From NCBI GenBank assembly GCA_029250685.1, contig JAQXEU010000028.1, forward strand, positions 1-64,000: 64,000 nt of DNA. The letters are read 5' to 3'. How positions within the stretch are numbered: the stretch's first letter is position 1; each line of letters opens with the position of its first letter. The translations under genes were made by a program, and so were the position numbers. This stretch comes from Polaribacter sp. (GTDB taxonomy: Bacteria > Bacteroidota > Bacteroidia > Flavobacteriales > Flavobacteriaceae). Positions 7,974 through 17,944 of this stretch are shown here, one piece after another. The notes beneath the pieces were generated by a model. The model was not told the origin of the DNA. It did no database searches and saw only the letters and a list, made by a program, of their open reading frames with translations.

Positions 7974-8944
7974 TAATCTAAAGATTGATTTTCTCTTGAT
8001 GCTAACTCTAACATTCTATCGTATTCTTCTGGAGATAAATCGTTAAAGTAATAATAAACAGGATTCATTTTTCTGTTGTCTTTATGCACTTCGTAATGTA
8101 AATGCGGTGCAGTTGAAGTCCCAGAAGTACCAATATATCCTATTAAGTCTCCTCTTTTTACTTTTTGATTTTTACGAACAATATATCTTTCCATATGTCC
8201 GTAAACAGTTACATAACCATAACCGTGATCAATTTTTACATAATTCCCTAAACCTTTTCTGGTTCTAATTGCCTTGCTAACAACACCGTTTCCAGTTGCA
8301 TAAACTGGCGTTCCTTTTGGCGCAGAGAAATCCATTCCCCAGTGATATTTTCTAGTTTTATAAATTGGATGAACTCTATATCCATAACCAGAAGCCATTC
8401 TTTTTAATTCTTTATTTGCAACAGGTTGAATTGCTGGAATTGACGCCAACATTTCTTCTTTATTTTTTGCCAACTCTACAATTTCATCTAACGATTTTGA
8501 TTGCACAACTAGTTGTTTAGATAAAATATCGATGTCCTTTGTCGCTTTTTTAATCATTGAAGAATTGTCAAATCCTTCTAAATATTGATATCTATTAACG
8601 CCACCAAAACCTGCTTTACGTTGCTCTTCTGGAATTGGATTTGTTTCAAAATAAACTCTATAAATTGTATTGTCTCTTTCTTGTAAATCTGTTAAAACCT
8701 TTCCGCTTTCATCAATACGTTTACTTAATAGTTCGTAATGTAATGTTAAGTTATCTAGTTCTCTTTTTTGAGCACGCTCGTTCGGAGACATTAAAAACTG
8801 ACTAAAACCAATAAAACCGAAGAATGCGACCAAAACAACTGCCAACATTATAAAACTAATCTTTTTATAAATGCTTTTTTTGTTTCGTTCAATCTTTCTG
8901 TACGATAAAGTATCTGCGTCGTAATAATATTTTACCTTTGCCAT
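7973..8944 (-). CDS. M23 family metallopeptidase (LytM/endopeptidase), membrane anchored
   Basis: A cytoplasmic N-terminus is followed by a TM helix (about residues 29-50), a coiled-coil region (about 58-170) and a C-terminal M23 domain. The Zn2+ ligand pattern is visible as YHWGMDF (His and Asp), with GHMERY and the catalytic HLHYEV. Such enzymes cut peptidoglycan cross-links or activate amidases during growth and division. All catalytic residues expected are present, so it should be active. First gene of the minus-strand operon down to 5775. Confidence 0.92.
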   Translation of the reverse strand: MAKVKYYYDADTLSYRKIERNKKSIYKKISFIMLAVVLVAFFGFIGFSQFLMSPNERAQKRELDNLTLHYELLSKRIDESGKVLTDLQERDNTIYRVYFETNPIPEEQRKAGFGGVNRYQYLEGFDNSSMIKKATKDIDILSKQLVVQSKSLDEIVELAKNKEEMLASIPAIQPVANKELKRMASGYGYRVHPIYKTRKYHWGMDFSAPKGTPVYATGNGVVSKAIRTRKGLGNYVKIDHGYGYVTVYGHMERYIVRKNQKVKRGDLIGYIGTSGTSTAPHLHYEVHKDNRKMNPVYYYFNDLSPEEYDRMLELASRENQSLD

Positions 8945-8994
8945 AATCTTAAATGTACTATTTTTGTATTCTCTTTTGTTTAATTAATAGTTAG

Positions 8995-9010
8995 AAAACA
9001 CGCAAATTTA
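8995..9010 (-). promoter_or_regulatory. 16-base promoter motif upstream of the M23 peptidase operon
   Basis: The minus strand carries TAAATTTGCGTGTTTT, which contains TAnnTTTG. The identical 16 bases lie upstream of nqrA (40161-40176, minus). It ends 50 bases before the peptidase ATG. No good -33 TTG is seen at the normal spacing. Confidence 0.5.
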
Positions 9011-9154
9011 CAAAATGTTTTACAACTACCTTTTTTAGATGAATTATTTAAAGGTAAATTAACTTTTAAGAGCAAAAACATATTGTAATAGCTAACTATA
9101 AGTAGCTGAATTTTACAAAATGTTACAAATTATTATTGATTGAAAATATTACAG

Positions 9155-11770
9155 ATGAAATCGCAAGACGTTAGAGCTACTTTTTTAAACTTTTTTAAAG
9201 AAAAACAACATAGCATTGTGCCTTCTGCACCAATGGTTTTAAAGAATGATCCAACATTGATGTTTACCAATTCTGGTATGGCACCATTTAAAGAATATTT
9301 CTTAGGGAATGCTGCTCCAAAGAACAATCGTATTTCAGATTCTCAAAAATGTTTACGTGTTTCTGGTAAACATAACGATTTAGAAGAAGTTGGCTACGAT
9401 ACGTATCATCATACGATGTTTGAAATGCTAGGAAACTGGTCTTTTGGAGATTATTTTAAGAAAGAAGCAATTGCTTGGGCTTGGGAATTACTAACTGAAG
9501 TTTACAAGATTGATAAAGACATTTTATACGTAACCGTTTTTGAAGGAAGTGATGATAAAGACAACTTATCTTTAGATCAAGAAGCTTACGATTATTGGAA
9601 AGAAATTATCCCAGAAGATAGAATCTTGATGGGAAATAAAAAAGATAATTTCTGGGAAATGGGCGAACAAGGTCCTTGTGGTCCTTGCTCAGAAATCCAT
9701 GTTGACATAAGAACTCCAGAAGAAAAAGCTGCTGTAGACGGAAAAACATTGGTCAATGAAGATCATCCACAAGTTGTAGAAATCTGGAACTTAGTTTTTA
9801 TGCAATTCAATAGAAAAGCAAACGGAACTTTAGAAGATTTACCTTCAAAGCATATTGATACCGGAATGGGTTTTGAACGTTTATGTATGGTAATGCAAAA
9901 TGTAAAATCTAATTACGATACAGATGTATTTACGCCATTAATTAGAGAAGTTGAAACAATTACAAACACTAATTATGGTAAAGATGAAAAAACAGACATT
10001 GCAATTCGTGTAATTATAGACCACGTAAGAGCAGTTGCTTTTTCTATTGCAGACGGGCAGCTACCAAGTAATACCGGAGCGGGTTATGTAATACGTAGAA
10101 TTTTAAGAAGAGCTATTCGTTACGGATTTACTTTTTTAGACAAAAAAGAGCCATTTATTTATCGTTTAGTTGATGTATTGAGCAAAAGAATGGGAATAGC
10201 ATTTCCTGAATTAAAAGCTCAAAAACAATTGATAGAAAACGTAATTAAAGAAGAAGAAGCTTCTTTTTTAAGAACACTAGACCAAGGTTTAGTTTTATTA
10301 GATAAAATAATTACAAATTCACCAGAAAAGGAAATCTCGGGTGAAAAAGTTTTTGAATTATATGACACTTTCGGATTCCCTGTAGATTTAACTGCTTTAA
10401 TTTTATCTGAAAAGGGATATACCTTAGATGAAAAAGGGTTTAACGAAGAACTACAAAAGCAAAAAAATCGTTCTCGTGCTGCTAGTGAAATGAGCACAGA
10501 TGATTGGACAATTATTTCAGAAAATTCTGCCGAAGAATTTGTTGGTTACGATTCTTTAGAAGCATCTGTAAAACTAACTAGATACAGAAAAGTTGTTTCA
10601 AAAAAAGATGGAGAAATGTTTCAATTAGTTTTTGATAAAACTCCTTTTTATCCTGAAGGCGGTGGACAAGTTGGTGACAAGGGGTATTTGGAAGTTCCGA
10701 ATGGTGATGTTGTTTATATTTTAGACACAAAGAAAGAAAGTAATGTAATCATACATTTTTCTAAAAATTTACCAAAACATTTAAGCAAAACATTGAAAGC
10801 TGTAGTAGATAAAAAGCAGCGCTATAGAACAGAATGTAATCATACTGCAACTCATTTATTACACCAAGCTTTAAGAGAGATTTTAGGAACTCACGTAGAA
10901 CAAAAGGGTTCTGCAGTGCATTCTAAATATTTACGCTTTGATTTTTCTCATTTTTCTAAATTAACCGTAGATCAATTACGCGATGTAGAAAGTTTCGTAA
11001 ACAGAAGAATTGCTGGAAAGTTACCCTTAGAAGAAAAAAGAAACATACCAATGCAACAAGCAATTGACGAAGGTGCAATGGCGTTGTTTGGAGAAAAATA
11101 TGGTGATGAGGTTAGAGCTATTCGTTTTGGGCAATCTATTGAACTTTGTGGTGGAACTCACGTGAAAAACACATCAGATATTTGGCATTTTAAAATTAAA
11201 TCTGAAGGCGCAGTTGCAGCCGGAATTAGAAGAATTGAAGGGATTACAAGTGATGCTGTAAAAGGTTTTTATTCTGAAAATAATAAAGCTTATTTTGAAA
11301 TGAAAGACTTATTAAATAACGCTAAAGAACCTATAAAAGCATTACAAAATTTACAAGAAGAAAACACTCAGTTAAAGAAGGAAATTGAACAATTGCTAAA
11401 AGACAAAGCAAAAAACTTAATTGGCGATTTAAGAAATCAACTAGAGGAAATAAACGGAATACAATTCTTAGCAACTAAAGTAGATTTAGATGCAAATGGA
11501 ATTAAAAACCTTGCTTTTGATTTAGGCAAAGAACACAAGAATTTATTTTTAGTTTTTGGTTCGGCAATAAAAGACAAAGCATTATTAACTTGTTCTATTT
11601 CTAAAGAATTGGTTGAAGAAAAAGGTTTAGATGCTGGAAAAGTAGTTCGCGAGTTAGGAAAATTCATTAACGGTGGCGGTGGTGGACAAAAATTCTACGC
11701 AACTGCTGGGGGTAAAAACCCTGGAGGAATCAAAGAAGCCTTAAAAAACGCAAAAAATTATATTTCTTAG
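9155..11770 (+). CDS. alaS: Alanyl-tRNA synthetase
   Basis: Full-length class II enzyme of 871 residues. The N-terminal catalytic domain has the typical [11 protein letters not shown] and [18 protein letters not shown] segments. The editing domain shows [12 protein letters not shown], and CGGTHV, the Zn-binding/editing motif, is followed by a C-Ala domain ending in [13 protein letters not shown] Gly-rich sequence and AGGKNPGG. It charges tRNA-Ala and clears Ser/Gly mischarging. ATG 9155 is preferred over TTG 9140 because [13 protein letters not shown] is the usual start. Divergent from the M23 operon, followed by a strong terminator. Confidence 0.97.
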   Translation: MKSQDVRATFLNFFKEKQHSIVPSAPMVLKNDPTLMFTNSGMAPFKEYFLGNAAPKNNRISDSQKCLRVSGKHNDLEEVGYDTYHHTMFEMLGNWSFGDYFKKEAIAWAWELLTEVYKIDKDILYVTVFEGSDDKDNLSLDQEAYDYWKEIIPEDRILMGNKKDNFWEMGEQGPCGPCSEIHVDIRTPEEKAAVDGKTLVNEDHPQVVEIWNLVFMQFNRKANGTLEDLPSKHIDTGMGFERLCMVMQNVKSNYDTDVFTPLIREVETITNTNYGKDEKTDIAIRVIIDHVRAVAFSIADGQLPSNTGAGYVIRRILRRAIRYGFTFLDKKEPFIYRLVDVLSKRMGIAFPELKAQKQLIENVIKEEEASFLRTLDQGLVLLDKIITNSPEKEISGEKVFELYDTFGFPVDLTALILSEKGYTLDEKGFNEELQKQKNRSRAASEMSTDDWTIISENSAEEFVGYDSLEASVKLTRYRKVVSKKDGEMFQLVFDKTPFYPEGGGQVGDKGYLEVPNGDVVYILDTKKESNVIIHFSKNLPKHLSKTLKAVVDKKQRYRTECNHTATHLLHQALREILGTHVEQKGSAVHSKYLRFDFSHFSKLTVDQLRDVESFVNRRIAGKLPLEEKRNIPMQQAIDEGAMALFGEKYGDEVRAIRFGQSIELCGGTHVKNTSDIWHFKIKSEGAVAAGIRRIEGITSDAVKGFYSENNKAYFEMKDLLNNAKEPIKALQNLQEENTQLKKEIEQLLKDKAKNLIGDLRNQLEEINGIQFLATKVDLDANGIKNLAFDLGKEHKNLFLVFGSAIKDKALLTCSISKELVEEKGLDAGKVVRELGKFINGGGGGQKFYATAGGKNPGGIKEALKNAKNYIS

Positions 11771-11793
11771 TTTTTAAAAAATTTAAAATACAC

Positions 11794-11833
11794 AAAGGTT
11801 CAAAGTATCATTTTACTTTGAACCTTTCTTTTT
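11794..11833 (+). terminator. Rho-independent terminator after alaS
   Basis: A perfect 14-bp stem (AAAGGTTCAAAGTA pairing with its complement, 11794-11807 and 11814-11827) with a six-base loop is followed by a T-rich run. Confidence 0.85.
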
Positions 11834-11862
11834 TATATATTTATCCATTGAATTAAATTTCC

Positions 11863-12840
11863 ATGAAACTACAAACACAAATGCCCGTTAAAAAAGAAAT
11901 CCATAATTCATTAAATTATGATTCAAAAATTCTTTTATTAGGTTCTTGTTTTTCAGAAAATATTGGCAATAAGTTGACGCTCTATAAACTTCAATCAAAT
12001 CAAAATCCATTCGGTATTTTATTTCATCCAAAAGCAATAGAAAATTTAATTACAAACGCTATAAATAAGAAAACATACACAGAAAAAGATATTTTCTTTT
12101 TAAACGAACGCTGGCATTGTTTTGATGCGCATTCAAGTTTAAGTAATCCAAATAAAACCCTTTTGTTGCAAAATTTAAATACAACTATTGAGCAAACAAA
12201 TAAACAAATAAACGAATCAACTCATATCATAATTACTTTAGGAACCTCGTGGGTGTATCGTTTTATAGAAACAGATTCAATTGTTGCAAATTGCCATAAA
12301 GTTCCGCAGAAAAAATTCTTAAAAGAGTTATTATCATTTGATGAGGTTGCAGAAAGTTTAGAAGCAATAATTGCTTTAATTAAATCGGTTAACCCAACAA
12401 TAAATATACTTTTTACAGTTTCTCCTGTTCGTCATTTAAAAGACGGTTTTGTAGAAAATCAACAAAGTAAATCGCATTTAATTTCGGCAATTCATAATGT
12501 TGTTGAACCAAGAAACAACACGCATTATTTTCCGAGTTATGAAATTATGATGGATGAGTTACGCGATTATCGTTTTTATGCCGAAGACATGATTCACCCA
12601 AATCAAACAGCCATTAATTATATTTGGGAAAAGTTTACAGATTCGTGGTTTTCTGATAAATCTAAAGAAACAATGGAAGAAGTTTCTACAATTCAAAACG
12701 GGATTAACCACAAACCTTTTAATCCAAATTCTGATCGACACCAACAATTTTTAGAAGGATTGAAAAATAAAATTGCACGTTTACAAGAAGAACACTCATT
12801 TATCAATTTTTTTAGTAAAAAAGAACAAGACAACAACTAA
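11863..12840 (+). CDS. GSCFA domain protein (SGNH-like fold)
   Basis: The family signature is visible near residue 29 as LLLGSCFSENIG, with NPFGILFHP soon after, followed by FNERWHCFDAHS-type and FTVSPVRHLKDG segments and the C-terminal MIHPNQTAINYIW catalytic-His region. The 325-residue length is normal for the GSCFA family, found mainly in Bacteroidota and alphaproteobacteria and related to SGNH acyl-esterases. The substrate is unknown. The last 68 bases overlap an out-of-frame LuxR-type HTH reading frame. No signal peptide is seen, so it is probably cytoplasmic. Confidence 0.92.
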   Translation: MKLQTQMPVKKEIHNSLNYDSKILLLGSCFSENIGNKLTLYKLQSNQNPFGILFHPKAIENLITNAINKKTYTEKDIFFLNERWHCFDAHSSLSNPNKTLLLQNLNTTIEQTNKQINESTHIIITLGTSWVYRFIETDSIVANCHKVPQKKFLKELLSFDEVAESLEAIIALIKSVNPTINILFTVSPVRHLKDGFVENQQSKSHLISAIHNVVEPRNNTHYFPSYEIMMDELRDYRFYAEDMIHPNQTAINYIWEKFTDSWFSDKSKETMEEVSTIQNGINHKPFNPNSDRHQQFLEGLKNKIARLQEEHSFINFFSKKEQDNN

Positions 12841-13051
12841 AGAGACAAAAACTGAAGAAATAAAATTAAGCAAAAGAGAAACAGAAATTCTAGAGCATTT
12901 AAGTAAAGGTTTAAAATACAGCGATATTGCAAATAATTTAATCATTTCTCCAGCAACAGTGCGTAAGCATATCGAAAATATTTACAAAAAACTACATGTT
13001 CATAATAAAATGGAAGCTGTAATTAAAGCACGACAGCATAAATTAATTTAA
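12773..13051 (+). CDS. LuxR-type HTH protein with no clear start, overlapping GSCFA in the +1 frame
   Basis: A complete LuxR/NarL-type DNA-binding domain is encoded from about 12865 to the stop (LSKRETEILEHLSKGLKYSDIA, then ISPATVRKHIENIYKKL). Upstream in frame there is no ATG or GTG at all. The only conventional start is TTG 12773, which lies 68 bases inside the GSCFA gene. Possible readings are a coupled small regulator starting at TTG 12773, a rarer start such as ATT, or a C-terminal HTH joined to GSCFA by a one-base shift at the A6 run about 12817-12822. There is no receiver domain. The domain is certain, the start is not. Confidence 0.7.
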   Translation: MHVYKKNTHLSIFLVKKNKTTTKETKTEEIKLSKRETEILEHLSKGLKYSDIANNLIISPATVRKHIENIYKKLHVHNKMEAVIKARQHKLI

Positions 13052-13107
13052 ATTATTTAAATTATTTTTAGTAAATTTATAGTGTAATATTTTCCCGATT
13101 TAAAAAA

Positions 13108-13503
13108 ATGATTAAAAAAACACTTATAGGCATTATTATTGGAACTCTTATCGGGTTATTCACAACATCTTTCTTCATGCCAAAAGGAATTCATCTTTTC
13201 GCCTTGTTTTGGACTAAAATCACTGCAACTTCGATGATTACTGGAATGTTTTGTGGTTTTTACGCATCATTCTCTAATTCTAAGCTTCAAATATTTTTAG
13301 TTTCTATTATAATTGGTATGATTGTGTTTTTTACAAAATACTTAATCACTGGCCATGATTTTGACCCATTAACGATGGGTGCTTTTAATGGAGCTCTTAT
13401 TGGAGGAGCTTTATCTATATTTAAAAAAATCGAAACTACTAGACAAGTAATGAGGCGTTTAAAAAGACATCGGAAAAGTGGATTTAATAATTATGGTTAT
13501 TAA
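13108..13503 (+). CDS. Small four-TM membrane protein, unknown function
   Basis: 131 residues with four hydrophobic segments (about 5-23, 32-55, 60-80 and 90-107) and a strongly basic C-terminal tail (RQVMRRLKRHRKSGF). Glycine patterns (GIIIGTLIG, GAFNGALIGGAL) suggest closely packed helices. I do not recognise the family. Its stop codon overlaps, by three bases, the stop of the convergent rhodanese gene. It follows the HTH frame by 57 bases, and cotranscription is possible. Confidence 0.75.
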   Translation: MIKKTLIGIIIGTLIGLFTTSFFMPKGIHLFALFWTKITATSMITGMFCGFYASFSNSKLQIFLVSIIIGMIVFFTKYLITGHDFDPLTMGAFNGALIGGALSIFKKIETTRQVMRRLKRHRKSGFNNYGY

Positions 13504-13808
13504 AGATGTAAATCTACATTTTGCCAAGGTCCACCATTAATAACATCAATCCCATTACTTTTTAAAAATTGAGTTGCTTGCCCGCTTCTTCCACCACTTA
13601 AGCAAACTGCAATTACAGGTTTATTCCAAGATTTAATTTCATCAATTTGCAACGGAATTAAATTTAAAACAATATGTTTTGCTTCTTTACTATGACCAGA
13701 ATCCCATTCACCTTTGGTTCTAACATCTAATACAATAGCTCCTTTATTTAAATATTCTTTAATCTCGTTACTCATATCTTTTCTCTTAAACATGTCAAAA
13801 ATACCCAT
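13500..13808 (-). CDS. Single-domain rhodanese-like sulfurtransferase
   Basis: The 102 residues contain one rhodanese domain, with LDVRTKGEWDSGH early and the active-site loop VCLSGGRSG, in which the Cys is the sulfur-accepting residue. No signal peptide, so probably cytoplasmic. Family role: transfer of sulfane sulfur from thiosulfate or persulfides to acceptors. The specific partner is unknown. Convergent with the small membrane protein, the two stop codons overlapping. Confidence 0.92.
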   Translation of the reverse strand: MGIFDMFKRKDMSNEIKEYLNKGAIVLDVRTKGEWDSGHSKEAKHIVLNLIPLQIDEIKSWNKPVIAVCLSGGRSGQATQFLKSNGIDVINGGPWQNVDLHL

Positions 13809-13836
13809 GTTGCTTTATTTTTTTTAATAATTAAAC

Positions 13837-15579
13837 TTAATTTTCGCACAAAGCTATACCTTTTTCAATAAGTATCGTGTAACTTTTATTACACTTCAAC
13901 TCTTCTAGCCTTCTCAATAGTTCTTTTTTAATTGAAAAATTATTTCTTACAGATAGTTCATACAGTTCCAATAACAACAACCAATCACTTGAAAACTTCA
14001 TTATTAATTTATTATTGATGTCTTCTATATCAATTTCTGAAATATTTTTTTTCTCTCTAAAATTTCTAACCTTTTGATATAAACCATAGAGTTCTTTATC
14101 AACATCAGAATATTTAATTTTATGTGTTTTTGTTTCTGAAACTTTATTGACATCTTCAAATGAATGTAAAGAAGCGGGACCAGAATAAGCAGACACAATT
14201 TCCTCACCAACTGCCATATCATAAACACCCCAGGAAGGATCAAACAAAATAGTATCTTTGTAAGTTACTGTACAGTCTTTAAAAGAAATAATTTGAATTT
14301 TCCCTCTTAAATCTCTAGTTCCTGTAATTGCTGTTCCTTCAACTTTTACACCACCAACAAATTCTAAAACAACCTGTTTTCCTTCGTAAATACCGTATGC
14401 TTCCAAATCTCTTGGACTCATGTTTTCAATAGAAATATTTATTCCTTTTAACTTTCCAATCGGGCTTCCAAAACCTTCTCCATGATAAGCAACCCCATGA
14501 CCAATTAACTCTTTATCTCTATTAGCTAATGCCGTTTCACCAATTGTTTGAATATAAATTGGTTTATTATCTAATTCAATTACATTAGAGAATCTACCAG
14601 AAATTTGCAAACCAGTACTTAATTCAATAGTTCCCAAATTTTTAGAGTTGATTAATTTTTTTACACCACTTAGGCCCCCTTTTCTAATTGCCATTGTATT
14701 TGCAAATTGCTCTAAAACGAAGCTTAATTCCGCAAAATTTGGCGTTACAAATAATTGTGGCTGAGGTTTTGTAATATCAAAACTAACATTTGCAGCTTCT
14801 AATGAATATGGAATCTTTTTCACTTTATCAGTTAAACACCAAGCACTTTCTCCTATTGACGACAACAATCCCGCTCCATATATTTGTGGTTGACTAATTT
14901 CACCTATTAAACCATATTCAACTGTCCACCAATGCAAATTTCTAATTTGTGCCATTTCAGATAATTCGCCCATATTTTTTTGCAATTCTTCTACCGCATT
15001 TTGAGCAGCTGTAATTTCTTTTTCAGAACTACTAGGGTCTTCTTTTAAAATGGACAATAACCTTATTGCCTCATACATTTCATAATCTTTTGATGATGAA
15101 ATTGCTTTGCTTCCTATTTCTCCAAATCTTCTTAAATATTCTGCATATTCTGGATTTGCAATTATAGGAGCATGTCCAGCTGCTTCATGTATAATATCTG
15201 GTGCTGGAGTGTATTCAATATGATCTATGGTTCTCATGTCAGAAGCAATTACAAGCACATTATATGCTTGAAATTCCATAAAAGCGTTTGGAGGAATAAA
15301 TCCATCAACCGAAACTGCAGCCCAACCTATTTCTTTTAAAATTCTGTTCATTCCTTCCATATGTGGAATTGAATCAACAGAAATCCCAGTTTTCTCTAAA
15401 CCTTCCATGTAAGATTCGTGCGCAACACGTTTTAAATAATCTACATTTAACCGCATTACATAACGCCAAACTGCTTGATTTTGTGCTGTATATTCTTCAT
15501 ACGGTTGCTTTACAATAAACTTATGTAAATGTTTTGGTAAGTTTTTGGTAACTTCATTTAATTCAAAATGATTTTCCAT
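13837..15579 (-). CDS. Aromatic amino acid hydroxylase (phenylalanine 4-hydroxylase-like), long form
   Basis: The catalytic core carries the Fe2+ triad His131 and His136 in IIHEAAGHAP and Glu221 in WWTVEYGLIGE. The core ends near residue 300. About 280 further residues follow that are not part of the short bacterial PhhA enzyme, including GVYDMAVGEEIVSAYSGPAS. Long forms of this kind are common in Flavobacteriia. The expected reaction is pterin- and O2-dependent ring hydroxylation, most likely Phe to Tyr. No pterin-carbinolamine dehydratase gene is nearby. Monocistronic. A TAACTTTA box lies upstream on the minus strand. Confidence 0.9.
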   Translation of the reverse strand: MENHFELNEVTKNLPKHLHKFIVKQPYEEYTAQNQAVWRYVMRLNVDYLKRVAHESYMEGLEKTGISVDSIPHMEGMNRILKEIGWAAVSVDGFIPPNAFMEFQAYNVLVIASDMRTIDHIEYTPAPDIIHEAAGHAPIIANPEYAEYLRRFGEIGSKAISSSKDYEMYEAIRLLSILKEDPSSSEKEITAAQNAVEELQKNMGELSEMAQIRNLHWWTVEYGLIGEISQPQIYGAGLLSSIGESAWCLTDKVKKIPYSLEAANVSFDITKPQPQLFVTPNFAELSFVLEQFANTMAIRKGGLSGVKKLINSKNLGTIELSTGLQISGRFSNVIELDNKPIYIQTIGETALANRDKELIGHGVAYHGEGFGSPIGKLKGINISIENMSPRDLEAYGIYEGKQVVLEFVGGVKVEGTAITGTRDLRGKIQIISFKDCTVTYKDTILFDPSWGVYDMAVGEEIVSAYSGPASLHSFEDVNKVSETKTHKIKYSDVDKELYGLYQKVRNFREKKNISEIDIEDINNKLIMKFSSDWLLLLELYELSVRNNFSIKKELLRRLEELKCNKSYTILIEKGIALCEN

Positions 15580-15710
15580 GCAGCTGTTTATTTTAAGAAA
15601 TAAGAACTCTTTTTATTGTTGTAAAGTTACATATTTTGCGATTGATTTTCAAGAATTCTTTTTGAAAAGAGCTATTTCACTATCTTAGCGTAAATCAAAT
15701 ATTCAATCGA

Positions 15711-16820
15711 TTGAAAAACATATTTATATTTCTATTTTCTTGTATAATCTTCATCAGTTGTAATGATCAAAAATTAACAAAAACAGATGTTAAAAATGAT
15801 ATCGTCAATCCAAAAACATATGTTGTTTATAAAACTACAAGTTCATTAATTATTGATGGAAAAGCAGATGATTTAGATTGGAAAAACACAAGTTTTACAG
15901 AGAACTTCATTGATATTGAAGGTGTAAAAACTCCGAAGCAAATTACAAAAATAAAGATGCTTTGGGATGTGAATTACTTATATATCTACGCAAAATTAGA
16001 AGAAAAACACATTTGGGGAGACATCACAAAACGGGATGCAGTCATTTTTTACAACAACGATTTTGAAGTTTTTATAAGTCCGTCAAATGACACTCATAAT
16101 TATGGAGAGATTGAAGTAAATGCATTAAATACTATTTGGGATTTAGTATTAAATAAGCCTTATAATGTTGGTGGAAAACCAAAAAACAACTGGAATTTAA
16201 AAGATTTAAAATCTGAAGTTTTTATCAAAGGAACATTAAACTACCCTGATGATGAAGATGAGTATTGGTCAGTTGAAATGGCGATTCCTTTAAATGCCTT
16301 TGCTGAATTAAAAAATCGCCCAAAAGTAAAACCAAAAGAGGGCGAACAATGGCGGATTAATTTTTCTAGAGTTCAGTGGGATCACGATATTATTGACGGA
16401 AAATATTCAAGAAAAAAGAAAGATGGTAAGTTTTTAAGAGAATATAATTGGGTTTGGTCTAATCAAGGAGCAATTAATATGCATTTACCTGAAAATTGGG
16501 GGTATGTTCAGTTTTCTGATAATGATGCAACTTCTCAAATCGAATTTAAACATCAAACAGATGTCTTAACCGAACAAATAACATATGCTTTGTATAGAAA
16601 TATTGCATTTAAAGAATTGAAATATCTCAAACAAGAAAAAGTTGGATTTCAAACAGAATTTGAACCCATAAAAATTGAAAACGAAACTATCAATGCTTCG
16701 TTTTTAAAAACGCATACTGGTTTTACGCTACAAACTCAAAACAGTAAAAAAGACATTCTATATTCAATCAACGAAACCGGATTGATTCAACGAAAAAAAA
16801 CCAACAACATTAAAAAATAA
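15711..16820 (+). CDS. SPII lipoprotein with CBM9-like carbohydrate-binding fold
   Basis: A TTG start (15711) gives a short hydrophobic leader with lipobox FISC and Cys17. Next comes a beta-rich region opening SLIIDGKADDLDWKN and including LYIYAKLEEKHIWGDI and NDFEVFIS, the pattern of CBM9-like domains seen in Bacteroidota sugar-active lipoproteins. No catalytic motif is visible. It is five bases upstream of a glycosidase-like lipoprotein, so the pair is probably cotranscribed and acts on the same glycan in the envelope. The TTG is favoured because the leader would otherwise be lost. Confidence 0.8.
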   Translation: MKNIFIFLFSCIIFISCNDQKLTKTDVKNDIVNPKTYVVYKTTSSLIIDGKADDLDWKNTSFTENFIDIEGVKTPKQITKIKMLWDVNYLYIYAKLEEKHIWGDITKRDAVIFYNNDFEVFISPSNDTHNYGEIEVNALNTIWDLVLNKPYNVGGKPKNNWNLKDLKSEVFIKGTLNYPDDEDEYWSVEMAIPLNAFAELKNRPKVKPKEGEQWRINFSRVQWDHDIIDGKYSRKKKDGKFLREYNWVWSNQGAINMHLPENWGYVQFSDNDATSQIEFKHQTDVLTEQITYALYRNIAFKELKYLKQEKVGFQTEFEPIKIENETINASFLKTHTGFTLQTQNSKKDILYSINETGLIQRKKTNNIKK

Positions 16821-16825
16821 ATCCT

Positions 16826-17902
16826 TTGAAAAAATTTCTTCTACTTTTAATATTGATGCTAGTAATTTCTTGTAATCAGAAAGAGAAAGCATCAAAAAAC
16901 GATTCAAAATTCACCTTTAGTTCTTGGACAAATGCTGGAAATAATTTTAAAGAAGAAGCCTGGGTTAAACGTTTAAATTATTACGATTCATTAGGAATTA
17001 GCGAATTATTAATTGGAGGATCACCAGAAGTTTTAGAACAAATCATTCCGTTAGCAAATAAGAAAAACATTAAAATTCATGGCTGGATGTGGACGTTAAA
17101 TCGACCTGGAGATACAATCACTCAGAAACATCCAGAATGGTATGCAGTAAACAGAAATGGACAAAATTCGCTCGAGTATAAAGCATACGTTAATTATTAT
17201 CAATGGCTAAGTCCTTTTCATCCAGAAGCAAGAAAACACATTATAAATAATGCAAAAAAACTAATGAAAGTAAAAGGTTTAGCTTCTGTTCATCTAGATT
17301 ACGTGCGCTATCCTGATGTAATTTTGGGCGCCGATTTACAACCGAAATACAATTTGGTCCAGGAAACTGAAATGCCTGAATATGATTACGATTATCATCC
17401 ATTAGCGAGAAAAGGCTTTAAAGATATTTTTGAAAAAGACCCAATGGATTTTAAACACCCTGAGTTATCTACAGAATGGAGACAATTTCGATTAAATGCG
17501 GTTACCCGTTTGGTCAATGAAATTATTGACATCGCACATTCAAAAGGTAAAAAAGTTACTGCTGCTGTTTTTCCTTTTCCAGAAATGTCCAGGCAAATGG
17601 TTAGGCAAGCTTGGAACGATTGGAATTTAGATACTGCGTATCCGATGCTGTATCAAAATTTTTATAGAGAAAATATAAATTGGATTGGTTTTGCAACAAA
17701 ACAAGGCGTTTCTGATGTAGATTTTCCAATTATTTCTGGATTATACGCTCCAGCTTTAAGAGATCCAAAAGATTTAGAAAAAGCAATTAACATCGCTAAA
17801 GAAAATGGAGCAAAAGGAATTTCTATTTTCACTGCAGACAACTTAACAAAAAAACAAAAAGCCGTGTTTGTTAAATTGAAAAAATTAACTTCTAAAAAAT
17901 AA
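16826..17902 (+). CDS. SPII lipoprotein, family-10-like glycosyl hydrolase (GHL10 / DUF187 type)
   Basis: A TTG start gives MKKFLLLLILMLVISC with lipobox Cys16. A (beta/alpha) barrel-like region follows with IKIHGWMWTLNRPGDT, VHLDYVRYPD and a late NLDTAYPMLYQNF segment, all characteristic of the GHL10 family. The HLDYVRYP motif holds the Asp/Tyr expected at the active site. The glycan substrate is unknown. It pairs with the CBM9-like lipoprotein immediately upstream. Neither gene has the SusC/SusD neighbours of a classical polysaccharide utilisation locus. Confidence 0.82.
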   Translation: MKKFLLLLILMLVISCNQKEKASKNDSKFTFSSWTNAGNNFKEEAWVKRLNYYDSLGISELLIGGSPEVLEQIIPLANKKNIKIHGWMWTLNRPGDTITQKHPEWYAVNRNGQNSLEYKAYVNYYQWLSPFHPEARKHIINNAKKLMKVKGLASVHLDYVRYPDVILGADLQPKYNLVQETEMPEYDYDYHPLARKGFKDIFEKDPMDFKHPELSTEWRQFRLNAVTRLVNEIIDIAHSKGKKVTAAVFPFPEMSRQMVRQAWNDWNLDTAYPMLYQNFYRENINWIGFATKQGVSDVDFPIISGLYAPALRDPKDLEKAINIAKENGAKGISIFTADNLTKKQKAVFVKLKKLTSKK

Positions 17903-17944
17903 CTAAAATCTAATTGTTTCTTACTTTTACACTTTACAGTTACT

